DNA from: Micromonospora saelicesensis
GTDB taxonomy: Bacteria > Actinomycetota > Actinomycetes > Mycobacteriales > Micromonosporaceae
DNA: 64,000 nucleotides
Reading direction: 5' to 3'
NCBI RefSeq assembly: GCF_900091575.1
Contig: NZ_FMCR01000003.1
Span: 372,001 to 436,000, forward strand
How positions within the stretch are numbered: the stretch's first letter is position 1; the number at the start of each line of letters is the position of its first letter. Both the position numbers and the translations under genes were made by a program. Shown here piece after piece: positions 43,140 to 51,468 of the stretch. The notes below the pieces were generated by a model. That model did not search any database. It saw only the letters and a list, made by a program, of their open reading frames with translations, and was not told the origin of the DNA.

Positions 43140-44132
43140 TCATGCCCGCCCGGTGCCGCCCGGCCCTCCGGCGGGCGGCCCGGACCTCGTGGCGTGCCCG
43201 CCGTTGGTGGGTTCGCCCGGGGTGCCGCTGCGGAACCAGCCGCCGTTGACGCCCGTCGACTCGGCCGGCGGTCGAGGTCGGACCACCCGGCCGGCCACCG
43301 GCTGATCCCGGGCGGCCCGGAACGCGCCGGGGCTGACCCCGACCTCGCGGGTGAAGAAGCGGCCGAAGTTGGTGGGTTCGGAGAAGCCGAGCCGCCGACC
43401 GATCTGGGCGATCGGCTGATCCGTCGCGGCCAGTAACCGGCTGGCCTGCAACGCGACCCGCTCGTCGATGACCTGTTTGGCGCTGCGACCGGTGACGGCC
43501 AGGCAGGCCCGGGTCAGGGTCCGCACCGAGCAGCCGAGCTCGGCCGCGTAGTCCTCAACCCGCCGGGTGTGCGGGTAGCCGTGCTCCACCTCGCGGCGGA
43601 ACCGGTGGAACGTCTCGTCCTCGGGTCGGGACGGCGACCGGTCGTCGTGGGCCACGGCCAGCCGCAGCAGCAGCACGGCCAGTTGATGCCGGAGCAGCGC
43701 GCGGGCGGTGGGGCCGTCGGGGTGCCGCCGACAGTCCACCGCCAACTGGCTCACCTCGCTGATCACCGCGTCCTCGTCCTCACCGGCCAACTGCCGCCAG
43801 GTCGCGGTCGTGGTCAGGTCGACGTCGAAGTCGCGCAGCGCCTCGGGATCCCAGGCGACCACTGTGGCGTCGAACTGGGGGCCGGCGCAGCGCAGCACCT
43901 GGCCGGGGCGGACCCGAAGCAGCGTGCCGGGCCGGCACGGCAGCAGATGAAAGTCGAGTTCCGCGTCGCCGTGCCCACGCGTGGTGAGAATCAACAGCTC
44001 CCGCTCGACGATCACCGGCCGACGCCAGCCCGGGGCACCGGCAAGATCGGCCAGCGCGAACGTGGCTATCTCGTCGGTGACGGGAGACGCCGTTCCGATC
44101 GATGGCGCGGGGGAGGAATCGGTGGAGACCAT
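43140..44132 (-). CDS. AraC-family transcriptional regulator
   Basis: A 330-aa regulator. An N-terminal cupin-like sensor (~25-180: LDFHLLPCRPGTLLRVRPGQVLRC) precedes a C-terminal AraC domain (~195-290) with two HTHs: RVEDYAAELGCSVRTLTRACLAVTGRSAKQ and PIAQIGRRLGFSEPTNFGRFFTREVGVSPGAFR. A Gly/Pro-rich tail follows. ATG 44132, divergent from the SDR gene with a 196-bp promoter region; it may control that gene. The next gene on its strand (Rrf2) begins 7 bp after its stop. Confidence 0.88.
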   Translation of the reverse strand: MVSTDSSPAPSIGTASPVTDEIATFALADLAGAPGWRRPVIVERELLILTTRGHGDAELDFHLLPCRPGTLLRVRPGQVLRCAGPQFDATVVAWDPEALRDFDVDLTTTATWRQLAGEDEDAVISEVSQLAVDCRRHPDGPTARALLRHQLAVLLLRLAVAHDDRSPSRPEDETFHRFRREVEHGYPHTRRVEDYAAELGCSVRTLTRACLAVTGRSAKQVIDERVALQASRLLAATDQPIAQIGRRLGFSEPTNFGRFFTREVGVSPGAFRAARDQPVAGRVVRPRPPAESTGVNGGWFRSGTPGEPTNGGHATRSGPPAGGPGGTGRA

Positions 44133-44328
44133 CGCCTGCGACGGTAGCCCGAACCGCAGGTCACCGCATCCCGATCGACGTTCGTAGCGGAATCCGCGGC
44201 AAGCCGCGGGCTTGTCCCGCTCCCGGCGGCCGGGCTACGTTACCCGGCGGTAGTGCCGTCGGTCCGCGGTCCGCCCGGCATCCGCCGGCCACTCGACCGG
44301 CCGACGGCCCCCGCCGACTCGCGATGGG

Positions 44329-45111
44329 ATGGGCATGACGCAGCTGTTTTCGGTCGAAGGTAAGACGGTCCTGGTCACCGGCGGCTCGCGGGGGATCGGG
44401 CTGATGATCGCCCAGGGCTTCGTCCGGGCCGGCGCACACGTGATCATCTCGTCGCGCAAGGCGGACGTCTGCGAGGCGGTCGCCACCACCCTGTCCGCCG
44501 AGGGCCGCTGCGAGGCCATCCCCGCCGACCTCGGCGACGACGCCGGCGCCGAGACGCTGGCCGCCGCCGTGCGCGAGCGCTTCGGCCGCCTCGACGTGCT
44601 GGTCAACAACGCCGGCGCGACCTGGGGCGCACCACTGGAGGACTACCCCGAGGCCGCGTTCGACAAGCTCTGGGCGGTCAACGTCAAGGCCGTCTTCCGG
44701 CTCACCACCGCGCTGCTGCCGGCGCTGCGCGCCGCCGCCAGCGCCGACGACCCGGCCCGCGTGATCAACATCGGGTCGATCGACGGCATCCGGGTGCCGA
44801 TGATGGAGGTGTACGCGTACTCGGCCACCAAGGCGGCCGTGCACATGCTCACCCGCAGCCTCGCCCACCAACTCGCCGGTGAGCAGATCACCGTCAACGC
44901 GATCGCGCCCGGCCCGTTCGAGAGCAAGATGATGGCGTTCGCGCTCGACGACCCGGCGAGCCGGGCCGCCATCGAGCAGCAGGTGCCGCTGGGCCGCATC
45001 GGGCGCCCCGAGGACATGGCCGGCACGGCCATCTACCTCTCGTCGCGCGCCGGCGCGTACCTCACCGGGGCGGTCATTCCCGTCGACGGCGGCATCACGA
45101 CGCACGGCTGA
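44329..45111 (+). CDS. Short-chain dehydrogenase/reductase
   Basis: A 260-aa SDR. The cofactor motif is VTGGSRGIG, the structural motif NNAG, the catalytic Ser in INIGSIDGI, and YAYSATKAAV gives the Tyr and Lys. The arrangement (RLDVLVNNAGATWGAPLE, PVDGGITTHG) resembles acetoacetyl-CoA/sorbitol-type 'classical' SDRs. Two in-frame starts, ATG 44329 and ATG 44335, cannot be separated. Substrate unknown; probably controlled by the divergent AraC regulator. Confidence 0.9.
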   Translation: MGMTQLFSVEGKTVLVTGGSRGIGLMIAQGFVRAGAHVIISSRKADVCEAVATTLSAEGRCEAIPADLGDDAGAETLAAAVRERFGRLDVLVNNAGATWGAPLEDYPEAAFDKLWAVNVKAVFRLTTALLPALRAAASADDPARVINIGSIDGIRVPMMEVYAYSATKAAVHMLTRSLAHQLAGEQITVNAIAPGPFESKMMAFALDDPASRAAIEQQVPLGRIGRPEDMAGTAIYLSSRAGAYLTGAVIPVDGGITTHG

Positions 45112-45159
45112 GCACCGGCCGACCCGGGGCGCACTGTCCGCGTACACCTCGGGTGTGTG

Positions 45160-45198
45160 CCGGGGCCGCGCGGACTCGGCAGATCCGCGCGGCCCCGG
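45160..45198. terminator. Bidirectional terminator hairpin
   Basis: A perfect 15-bp stem (45160-45174 with 45184-45198) and 9-nt loop lies between the converging SDR and SsgA-like genes. Confidence 0.75.
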
Positions 45199-45225
45199 TG
45201 TGGCCGGTGTTGCCCGTTCGGGCGG

Positions 45226-45657
45226 TCAGCGACCGGCGAGCAGCCGGTTCACCGCCGTGTCGACGTCCAGGTGCTCGGCCTCACGGCCGCGCGGGACGAC
45301 GACGTAGGTCCGTCGAAGGAAACGCACCAGGACGCTGCGCGGCACCTCGAAGAGGGCGTTGCCGTCCGGTGACGAGAGGGCCAGCGCGACGAAGTCGCCG
45401 CGCGGTGTGGCCCAGGGCCAGACCCGCACATCCCCGATGCCGGCCGGCTCGTCCAGGCCGGTGACCAGAAGTTCGCGAGCGAACGACCAACTCACCGCCT
45501 CGCCCCCTGCCGATTCGGCATGGAACAGGACATGGACCGCATACGGGTCAGCAGGGTCGTAACGCAGACTGGCACGCACCGGCAAGGCGGTGGCGTCAGG
45601 TGCGACGAGCCTTAGCGACGTCTCGACCTCTACGGTCGTCGGTCGGATGACACTCAT
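45226..45657 (-). CDS. SsgA-family sporulation/cell-division regulator (SsgB-like)
   Basis: A 143-aa SsgA-like protein: LPVRASLRYDPADPYAVHVLFH, VSWSFARELLVTGLDEPAGIGDVRVWP and LALSSPDGNALFEVPRSVLVRFLRRTY are the family blocks. In Streptomyces SsgB positions FtsZ at sporulation septa. The length and the preserved RYDxADPYAV core resemble SsgB most. ATG 45657. This family marks sporulating actinomycetes. Confidence 0.9.
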   Translation of the reverse strand: MSVIRPTTVEVETSLRLVAPDATALPVRASLRYDPADPYAVHVLFHAESAGGEAVSWSFARELLVTGLDEPAGIGDVRVWPWATPRGDFVALALSSPDGNALFEVPRSVLVRFLRRTYVVVPRGREAEHLDVDTAVNRLLAGR

Positions 45658-45788
45658 GGACGTTCTCCCCCCGGCACCGCTGCGGAACGCGCGTGTCCCG
45701 CTTTTCCCATACTCAGGTGCTACTCCTGGCTACGCTCCGCCATACGCTGACTTCACCCAGTGGTGGGAAGGGGGACGGAAAGGCCGCG

Positions 45789-45804
45789 TGAATGTGAGCA
45801 TTCA
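45789..45804. promoter_or_regulatory. 6-4-6 inverted repeat in divergent promoter region
   Basis: TGAATG-TGAG-CATTCA lies in the AT-richer part of the 273-bp gap between the SsgA-like gene and the PGPGW gene. It is a candidate site for a developmental regulator. Confidence 0.4.
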
Positions 45805-45930
45805 TGTAGGATTTCCGGTTCTGCCCAGTGCGTGATCCCGCCCGGTATCGGGTGGCTCAGTCGTCGACTTACTCCGGTAACGTCCAGTCGGCCGTTGCAG
45901 TGACGGGCCCGAGCGACACTGGGGGGTGAA

Positions 45931-46602
45931 ATGGTGACGAAGCAATCCTCAGTGGATCCGGCGGCGGCGCCCGGCCCGCCGAAAGTCGCGGTCCGAGCAG
46001 CCGAAAAGCGGGGGTACGGAGTGCCGATGGAGCAGCCCGAACCGGCCGGTCGGCCGGCGTCCGACGCCGGTCGTCCCGGTGGTGATGGCGCCGGTCGTGG
46101 TGGCGGCGCCGCCGTTGGTCGTGGCGGCGGCACCGGTGTTGGTGGCGGTGGCGACGCCGACGCTGGCCGTGGTGGCGGAGTCGCCGTGCAGGAGCGACCG
46201 CGCCGGCCCCGCTGGCGTGAGCGGATCTCGCTGACCCTCGACCTCATCCGCGCCAACCCCACCGGCCGGATCGCACTCAAGATCTTCATCGCGATCGCCG
46301 GGGCGCTGGTGGTGACGATCGGCATCGCCCTCATCCCGCTTCCCGGGCCCGGCTGGCTTCTGGTGATCGCCGGCCTGGGCATCTGGGCCGTCGAATACCA
46401 CTGGGCGCGCCGGCTGCTCGGCTTCACCCGCCGCCACGTCCACGGATGGACACGCTGGGTAACGAGACAGTCGCTGCTGGTGCGAATCGTGCTCGGCTCC
46501 GTCGGCCTGATCTTCGTGGCCACGGTGGTCTGGCTGTCCCTCAAGTACAGCCTTGGCATCGACGTGGTGGCCGAGGCGATGCACTACCTCGCGACGCACT
46601 GA
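45931..46602 (+). CDS. PGPGW-motif membrane protein (TIGR02611-like)
   Basis: A 223-aa membrane protein. A Gly/Arg-rich, low-complexity N-terminus (~45-85: GRGGGAAVGRGGG units) precedes two helices around the motif IPLPGPGWLLVIAGLGIWAVE (~120-155) and a third near 185-205. The PGPGW signature defines this actinobacterial family of unknown function. GTG or ATG alternatives exist inside the low-complexity part, including ATG 46027. Confidence 0.8.
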   Translation: MVTKQSSVDPAAAPGPPKVAVRAAEKRGYGVPMEQPEPAGRPASDAGRPGGDGAGRGGGAAVGRGGGTGVGGGGDADAGRGGGVAVQERPRRPRWRERISLTLDLIRANPTGRIALKIFIAIAGALVVTIGIALIPLPGPGWLLVIAGLGIWAVEYHWARRLLGFTRRHVHGWTRWVTRQSLLVRIVLGSVGLIFVATVVWLSLKYSLGIDVVAEAMHYLATH

Positions 46603-46652
46603 CCCCGGATTTCCGGTCCGGTTCCACGATCGGGTAGAGTCAGTGGCGCTGA

Positions 46653-46724
46653 GGGCGATTAGCTCAGTGGGAGAGCGCTTCGTTCACACCGAAGAGGTCG
46701 CTGGTTCGATACCAGCATCGCCCA
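46653..46724 (+). tRNA. tRNA-Val(CAC)
   Basis: A 72-nt cloverleaf. The acceptor stem GGGCGAT pairs with ATCGCCC (46717-46723), discriminator A. The anticodon stem CTTCG/CGAAG encloses loop TTCACAC with anticodon CAC. The T-arm is GCTGG-TTCGATA-CCAGC. No encoded CCA. Its 3' 43 bp are duplicated at 51570, so it has served as an integration site. Confidence 0.95.
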
Positions 46725-46789
46725 CTCTCAGTTCCACAGGTCAGAGGCCGCTTCCCGAGTTCGGGAGGTGGCCTTTCTGCTGTCGTACA
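46682..46789. repeat. Direct repeat, attL-like copy (tRNA 3' end plus flank)
   Basis: 108 bp spanning the tRNA-Val 3' half and the downstream tRNA terminator region, repeated at 51570-51677 with about four mismatches. It is the classical footprint of tyrosine-recombinase integration into a tRNA gene. Confidence 0.85.
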
Positions 46790-47150
46790 GAAGCGCACTT
46801 CAAGACACTGAAGTACCGGCCCGGCTTCCCCGACCGCTTCGACAACATCGAACAGGCCCGAACCTTCTGCCGCGACTTCTTCACCTGGTACAACACCCAG
46901 CATCGGCACTCCGGTATCGCCCGGCACACTCCGTACAACGTCCACCAAGGACACGCCGGCACCGTCCACGCGGTCCGCGCCGAGGTCCTGACCGTCGCCT
47001 ACCAGCGCCACCCCGAACGATTCGTCCGTAAACACCCCGAACCAGCAGTCCTGCCCGCAGCGGCATGGATCAACCCACCCGCTCAGGAGCAGGACGACCA
47101 GCAGATTCACTCAAAGAATCCCTGATCAACCCGCCTCAAAAATCTTGACA
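46790..47150 (+). mobile_element. IS3-family transposase (OrfB) 3' remnant
   Basis: The frame to stop 47125 reads EAHFKTLKYRPGFPDRF, then CRDFFTWYNTQHRHSGIARHTPYNVH. This is the C-terminal end of an IS3 OrfB integrase, including the final Glu of the DDE triad (TEAHFKTLK). The Asp residues, OrfA and the left end are missing. The sequence TTGACACCTTCCGC just after the stop (47143-47156) resembles the terminal repeat of actinobacterial IS3 elements. The fragment abuts the att repeat exactly at 46789/46790. Confidence 0.8.
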
Positions 47151-47169
47151 CCTTCCGCAGTCGAATCCC

Positions 47170-47346
47170 GAGATCTACCGTTCGGTGAATGTCGCCATCG
47201 ACATGCTCGCCGAGATCGGGCCAGGTCTGGGACGCCCGCTGGTCGACACGGTGCAGGGCTCGAGGGGCCCGATCTACGCTTCGGCCGTCAGTCCGAGGTC
47301 CGGATCTGCTCCAGGTACGTCAGAGGTTCCCGGCGGAACTCCATGA
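47170..47346 (+). pseudogene. HigB/Gp49-like toxin remnant
   Basis: A frame absent from usual gene calls reads EIYRSVNVAIDMLAEIGPGL, then GRPLVDTVQGSR, which resembles the middle of phage-derived Gp49/HigB-type toxins (LAEEGPxLGRPLVDTVxGSR). The upstream part is cut by the IS3 end, the downstream part is unrelated and a stop follows at 47344. It has probably been broken by the IS3 insertion. Identification rests on one short stretch. Confidence 0.45.
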
Positions 47347-47545
47347 GTTCCCGCAGCGCATCCTTCTCCGCCGTGGTGATCACAACGTCCTCCTCTGACA
47401 GGGCGCCGACGAGCGTCGGGATCGCCAGGTCCCAGGCCCCGGCGCCTCCGGCGGTCAGGACGATCGGCCGGTAATTCGGGCTGATCTTGGGTGCGAGCTG
47501 GTCGGTGATCCGGCGGCTGAGCCGGTAGAAATCGATGACTTCCAT
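47288..47545 (-). CDS. Small protein, candidate immunity partner of the EndoU-like nuclease
   Basis: An 85-aa cytoplasmic protein: MEVIDFYRLSRRITDQLAPK, GGAGAWDLAIPTLVGALSEE, LRELMEFRREPLTYLEQI. No known domain. It follows the candidate nuclease gene by 22 bp on the same strand and is the last gene of the cluster, the position usual for an immunity gene. The assignment is by context only. Confidence 0.55.
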   Translation of the reverse strand: MEVIDFYRLSRRITDQLAPKISPNYRPIVLTAGGAGAWDLAIPTLVGALSEEDVVITTAEKDALRELMEFRREPLTYLEQIRTSD

Positions 47546-47567
47546 GGGTCTCCCGTGGGTTCGGTGG

Positions 47568-48194
47568 CTAGGCCGGCGGGTTGGTGGTGACGCCCTCGCC
47601 GCTGACGGGGAAGCCGCCGGAGATGCTGCCGTCCTTGTCCAGGGTAACGACGCAGGTGACGCCGTCGCGGGTGCCGCTGACGATCCAGCCGTCGCCGTGG
47701 GGACGCGCCTGAGGGCGGCTGTCGGGGTTGGCGGCGATGCTCTTGAACCAGCCCTCGACCTGCTCCTTGGTGGTGCCGGGCGGGAAGAGAGTCTTGCCGG
47801 GCTCGGTGGACGAGGGCTTGTGGTTGCCACTGCCCATGCCGTCGCCGTCCCAGATCTTGTCCATCGCCCCGTCGCCCATCTCACCGAAGCGGCGCATGTC
47901 GTACCTGGCGTCGGCGAAGTCGGGGTCGTCCCAGGGGTTGGTCCTCTTGGGCGCCTCGGGCTCGGATGTGTCGGCGCCCTTCGGGCGGCCCTCCTCGGCG
48001 CGCTTGATGCCGTGCTGCTGGGCTGGTCCCACGCGCTTGGGCATCATGCCGGGGCTGAACTTGGGACGCTTGGGGCCATCGCCGTCACCGCCGTGCGGTG
48101 GGGTGGGGCCTGAGGGGTGCTTGTGGAGGCCCGCCACAGCGAACAGGACCACCAGGACGGCGGTGGTCCGCAGAGCCGCCATGAGTTGTCGCAT
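47568..48194 (-). CDS. Secreted protein with C-terminal EndoU-like nuclease domain (candidate toxin)
   Basis: A 208-aa protein. The N-terminal segment (~5-25, TTAVLVVLFAVAGL) is a signal or anchor. A Pro/Lys-rich disordered middle follows. The last ~90 residues match the bacterial EndoU toxin pattern: GNHKPSSTEPGKTLFPPGTT (His, GKTxFP), then GWFKSIAANPDS, DGWIVSGTRDGV and ISGGFPVSGEGVTTNPP. EndoU domains cleave RNA and are common effector tips of contact-dependent or type VII secreted toxins. The match is by eye; a different small RNase fold is possible. Lies in a YbaB/type VII-like cluster and is followed by a candidate immunity gene. Confidence 0.6.
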   Translation of the reverse strand: MRQLMAALRTTAVLVVLFAVAGLHKHPSGPTPPHGGDGDGPKRPKFSPGMMPKRVGPAQQHGIKRAEEGRPKGADTSEPEAPKRTNPWDDPDFADARYDMRRFGEMGDGAMDKIWDGDGMGSGNHKPSSTEPGKTLFPPGTTKEQVEGWFKSIAANPDSRPQARPHGDGWIVSGTRDGVTCVVTLDKDGSISGGFPVSGEGVTTNPPA

Positions 48195-48204
48195 CGAGGG
48201 CCGC

Positions 48205-48930
48205 CTAGACGTCGAGGAGTGCGCGGAGGGCGGAGAGGCTGGCGATCAGGCCCATCAGCCAGCCGAAGATGCGGCCGGTCCAGCGGACGACGGCGACCGC
48301 GAGCTGGGAGGCGACAAGCGGTGTGGCGAAGCCGAGAGAGAAGACCACCTCGGCCAGCCACACCACGACCTTGGCGATGCAGTCGGCGATGAAGGCGCGC
48401 ACGACCTCCCGCACTATCTGCACCACGGTTCCCGCGCCACGGGTCGCGGCACCCATGCCGGCGGCCGTGCCCGCGAAGATCCCGGCGACGTCGATGTTGA
48501 TGGTGAGGATGTCGCGGTAGGCGTCGGCGGCGGCGCCCTGCCATCCGTCGAGGTCGCCGACCAGCCGCGCCTTGAGGTCCTCGGCGATGGAGAACAGCTC
48601 ACTGGCCATGTTGTCCCAGGTCATGGCGTGCGTCTCGATGGTCTCGGGATCACCGGCGAGCCAGTCGAGGGCCTGCTTCAGTGGCTCGACCTGCTCGATG
48701 GCCCACTCGATGCCCATCGACAGGAGCGTGCTGAACGGGTCGATGGCGATGGCCGCCCCGTCGAGAGCGGCGCCCAAGCCCGCGATTGAGCCGTCGATCC
48801 AGCTGCCGGAGTCGATGGCGTCCTTGATGCCCATGTAGTCGTCGGCAAGCGGCAGGCCGGTCCAGCCGTCGCGGTGCGCGGCGCTGGTCGAAGGGATGTC
48901 GGAGGTCGTGGCGACCAGTGGGTTGCTCAT
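48205..48930 (-). CDS. WXG100-like type VII secretion-associated protein
   Basis: A 241-aa protein. After a Gly-rich start it has a long helical region with the LVGDLDGWQGAAADAYRDIL segment, a WxG-type turn (GWQG) of the ESAT-6/WXG superfamily. A hydrophobic C-terminal part (~150-235) contains one or two membrane-like segments. It lacks a toxin tip; the EndoU-like domain is in the separate next gene 10 bp downstream. Probably the secretion/chaperone half of a split effector. ATG 48930. Confidence 0.7.
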   Translation of the reverse strand: MSNPLVATTSDIPSTSAAHRDGWTGLPLADDYMGIKDAIDSGSWIDGSIAGLGAALDGAAIAIDPFSTLLSMGIEWAIEQVEPLKQALDWLAGDPETIETHAMTWDNMASELFSIAEDLKARLVGDLDGWQGAAADAYRDILTINIDVAGIFAGTAAGMGAATRGAGTVVQIVREVVRAFIADCIAKVVVWLAEVVFSLGFATPLVASQLAVAVVRWTGRIFGWLMGLIASLSALRALLDV

Positions 48931-48949
48931 GAGAGGACGCCGGGCCGGC

Positions 48950-49264
48950 TCAGGTCGCGGAGTGGAAGGAGTTGAAGCCGTCGGTGGTCGACTCCTCGGT
49001 CCGCTCGTAGGCGTCGGCGGTTTTCTTGATTCCTGCGGCGAGCAGCGCGATGTTCTCGGCGAGCATCCCCACGCCCTTGTCCTGGTCCCGGTGGCGTCCC
49101 TCCAGGATGGGCGGTAAGAACTGGCAGAGCTGCCCGTACGCCTCGTCGGCCTGGAAGATGGTGCCGCTCGCGGCCTTGACGGCGGCGAAGCGGTCGTGAA
49201 TGGCCAACATGGCCGTGGCGTGCGCGCGCAGGGCCTCGACGTCGACCTCGAATCCCCCGTGCAT
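48950..49264 (-). CDS. EspC/DUF2580-like type VII secretion target
   Basis: A 104-aa all-helical protein starting MHGGFEVDVEALRAHATAML and ending YERTEESTTDGFNSF. The length, helical hairpin and C-terminal YxxxE-like YERTEE fit secreted ESX-target proteins of the EspC/DUF2580 type. ATG 49264 overlaps the stop of the YbaB-like gene by one base (TGATG). Confidence 0.75.
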   Translation of the reverse strand: MHGGFEVDVEALRAHATAMLAIHDRFAAVKAASGTIFQADEAYGQLCQFLPPILEGRHRDQDKGVGMLAENIALLAAGIKKTADAYERTEESTTDGFNSFHSAT

Positions 49265-49656
49265 CAGTAACGCCCCTCTTCGTCCTCGGTGTCGGCGGTC
49301 CGGAATCCGGCCAGCAGGGCCCGGCCGGTCGCCGAGTCGGCGCCGACCGTCTCCCGCACGACCTCGGCGGCGGCCTCGGCGAGCTTCACCCGCGCGTTGC
49401 GATAGGCGCCCATGATCGCCTGCTGCGTCTGCTCCAGGCCCATGCGCTGCACCCGCGCGGAGAGCCGGACGTCGGCCATCGCCCCCGTGGAGTCGACGGT
49501 GACCTCGACGATCCCGTGGGCGTCGGTGGCCGTGACCCGCAGCGCGCGCAAGCCGGCAGCGGCGGCCTGCGTGTCGGCGGCCCGGCGCAAGGCATTGGCC
49601 TGCCATGCCTCCAGGCGTTCCCGCGCATCCTCGGCGTCCAACAGCGGATTACCCAT
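49264..49656 (-). CDS. YbaB/EbfC-like DNA-binding family protein
   Basis: A 130-aa protein with an N-terminal coiled coil (LLDAEDARERLEAWQANALRRA) and the YbaB beta-core VTATDAHGIVEVTVDSTGAMADVRLS. YbaB-like genes in actinomycetes regularly open clusters encoding type VII secretion-type effectors. ATG 49656 has a GGAGG RBS. First gene of the five-gene cluster. Confidence 0.8.
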   Translation of the reverse strand: MGNPLLDAEDARERLEAWQANALRRAADTQAAAAGLRALRVTATDAHGIVEVTVDSTGAMADVRLSARVQRMGLEQTQQAIMGAYRNARVKLAEAAAEVVRETVGADSATGRALLAGFRTADTEDEEGRY

Positions 49657-49738
49657 CGCGCCTCCGTTTCGGTTGCCGAGAAGGGGCTTTGGAGGCGTCA
49701 GTGTAGCCGCGGCCCGCCACACCAAGATTGCCGAGCGA

Positions 49739-50131
49739 ATGCGGCGTGACTACTGGAACGTCGACCTGGGGACGGCGTTCGAGTTGAGCGACGTTCCGGA
49801 ATCAGGGATCGACGTCGGGCAGAGCAGTGACGACGTGGCAGAACTACAGGCACTGCTGCGCCGCCCATCGGACCAGGTGCCGGTGCTCTGGCACGACCTG
49901 CAACACCTCGCCGGTGTTCTGCGGCTGCTGGCCTCCCTCGACAGGCTGCCCCCACCCTTGTGGGTGTGCGCATCCGGGCCATCATGGACGGCAGTGCAGC
50001 CGTGCTGGGCCGCTCAGCATCTCCGAAGTCGAGTCCAGCGATCCGGCAGGAAGGCCGGGCTTGCGTGGTCGACGAGCGCCAAAGTAGCGCCGGGTGCCGA
50101 CACGTCAACCGGACGTAACCCCGGGGTCTGA
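49739..50131 (+). CDS. Conserved hypothetical, possibly frame-damaged C-terminus
   Basis: A 130-aa frame. The first ~75 residues look genuine and conserved-like: MRRDYWNVDLGTAFELSDVP, SSDDVAELQALLRRPSDQV, WHDLQHLAGVLRLLASLDRL. After residue ~80 the composition shifts (Ser/Arg/Trp-rich), suggesting loss of frame or a decayed end. It overlaps the converging pentapeptide gene by 27 bp. Function unknown. Confidence 0.5.
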   Translation: MRRDYWNVDLGTAFELSDVPESGIDVGQSSDDVAELQALLRRPSDQVPVLWHDLQHLAGVLRLLASLDRLPPPLWVCASGPSWTAVQPCWAAQHLRSRVQRSGRKAGLAWSTSAKVAPGADTSTGRNPGV

Positions 50132-50500
50132 GAGGCCGTGCGGCCAACCAATGACACGCTTGGCGGTGACGCCTCGAAGGTCGGCCCCGTGCCACCGGGC
50201 CCCGGTAACGTCCGTGCGTCCGTACTCCGGATCGTGCGTCACGACGTAGCTGAACCGCGCGTAGGACAGATCCGTGTCACGCAGGTCGGCATCCCGCAGA
50301 TCGCAGCCAGCGAAGCTGACACCGCGGAGGGAGGCGCCCCGGAGGTCGACCCCACGGAAGTCACACAACTTGAATGAGTACCGATCAAGTGTGCGATGCC
50401 GAAGATCGCGACCCGCGAACGACTTCTTCGTCGCGCCGGGCAGGATGCTCATCCGCGAACCGTAGCGTGGTCGTCCGTTGCCGAACCACCAGCTTTCCAC
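50105..50500 (-). CDS. Pentapeptide-repeat protein
   Basis: A 131-aa protein with pentapeptide repeats (A(D/N)LxX): SFKLCDFRGVDLRGASLRGV, then SFAGCDLRDADLRDTDLSYARF and ARWHGADLRGV. These fold as a right-handed beta-helix; some members shield DNA gyrase, most have no known role. GTG 50500 or ATG 50452 could start it. Short for the family. Confidence 0.7.
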   Translation of the reverse strand: MESWWFGNGRPRYGSRMSILPGATKKSFAGRDLRHRTLDRYSFKLCDFRGVDLRGASLRGVSFAGCDLRDADLRDTDLSYARFSYVVTHDPEYGRTDVTGARWHGADLRGVTAKRVIGWPHGLSDPGVTSG

Positions 50501-50763
50501 TCACTCACCTGCGAGGCATTTCGGCAGGGCAGGACAGCCGCCCGCTGGCTGTCCGACTCCGCTTGATGCGTTACGTCGTGGCTTCATTTGAAGGGTGACA
50601 GTGGGGTGAGGTCGCTGACTACGTGGCGTGAAGGCGAACGTAGCTTTCGCTTCCCACTGCCCGCCTGACGTCTGTCGCCACCCCGCGTTGCCTCACAGTC
50701 GGTCAGCGGCAGACGGGATGGCAAGCAAGGTGAAGCGGTGACAGATCTCAGTAGGATGCGCAC

Positions 50764-51468
50764 GTGTCTCGGCCAGTGATCTTCGACCTCTTCCATACCC
50801 TGGTTCACGGTGCCGATGACGAGCGTGACCGGGTCGTTGGAGAGATGGCGCTCGTGGTCGGGGTGGCTCCGGCCGCGCTGGTCGCTGCGTACCACGCCAC
50901 CTGGCGTGACCGGCTGGTCCGGTGGGACGTGGAGGAGACCGTCCGCATTCTCGCCGGACGCCTTGGCGGCACGCCAACCGACGAACAGGTGATACGGGCC
51001 GGTGGACATCGGCGAGCCCTCGCACGCCGGGTGCTGGGCGCTGTCTCGGCCGCCACTCTGGACGTGCTTGACGCCCTGCGCGACGACGGGCATCCGCTGG
51101 CCCTCATCAGCAACGCCACGTCGGAGACCGCCGAGGCATGGCCGCAGAGCCCGCTTGCCCGCCGCTTCGACGTCGCAGTCTTCTCCTGCGAAGTCGGGCT
51201 GGCCAAGCCCAACCCGGCGATCTACCGCATTGCCGCTGAACGGTTGGGCGTCGCGCCGGCAGAGTGCGTCTTCGTCGGTGACGGCGCAGACGGCGAGCTG
51301 GCCGGCGCGGCAGGCGTCGGTATGACCGTGTTTCGTACCACTGAGCACAACGACACCGACCCGAGCTGGGGCGGACGTGCGTTCGCTACCCTTGGCGACC
51401 TGCCCGTCCTGCTGCGTGAGTCAGCCGGTCTAAGTTCCGCTTCAACGTCTGACGGTCCGGTTGGGTGA
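50764..51468 (+). CDS. HAD-family hydrolase
   Basis: A 234-aa haloacid dehalogenase-like hydrolase. Motif I is IFDLFHTLVHG (nucleophile Asp), motif II LALISNAT, motif III Lys in GLAKPNPAIY, motif IV FVGDGADGELAGAAGVGM. The second motif-I Asp is replaced by Phe, as in the dehalogenase-like branch. GTG 50764 lies exactly 6 nt after a -10-like TAGGAT, so it looks leaderless. Last intact gene before the second att repeat; its stop region begins repeat copy A. Confidence 0.88.
   Translation: MSRPVIFDLFHTLVHGADDERDRVVGEMALVVGVAPAALVAAYHATWRDRLVRWDVEETVRILAGRLGGTPTDEQVIRAGGHRRALARRVLGAVSAATLDVLDALRDDGHPLALISNATSETAEAWPQSPLARRFDVAVFSCEVGLAKPNPAIYRIAAERLGVAPAECVFVGDGADGELAGAAGVGMTVFRTTEHNDTDPSWGGRAFATLGDLPVLLRESAGLSSASTSDGPVG

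Noticed and set aside
49412..49738. Plus-strand coding upstream of ATG 49739
   Set aside because: The extension is antisense to the YbaB gene; the conserved-looking protein begins at MRRDYWN.
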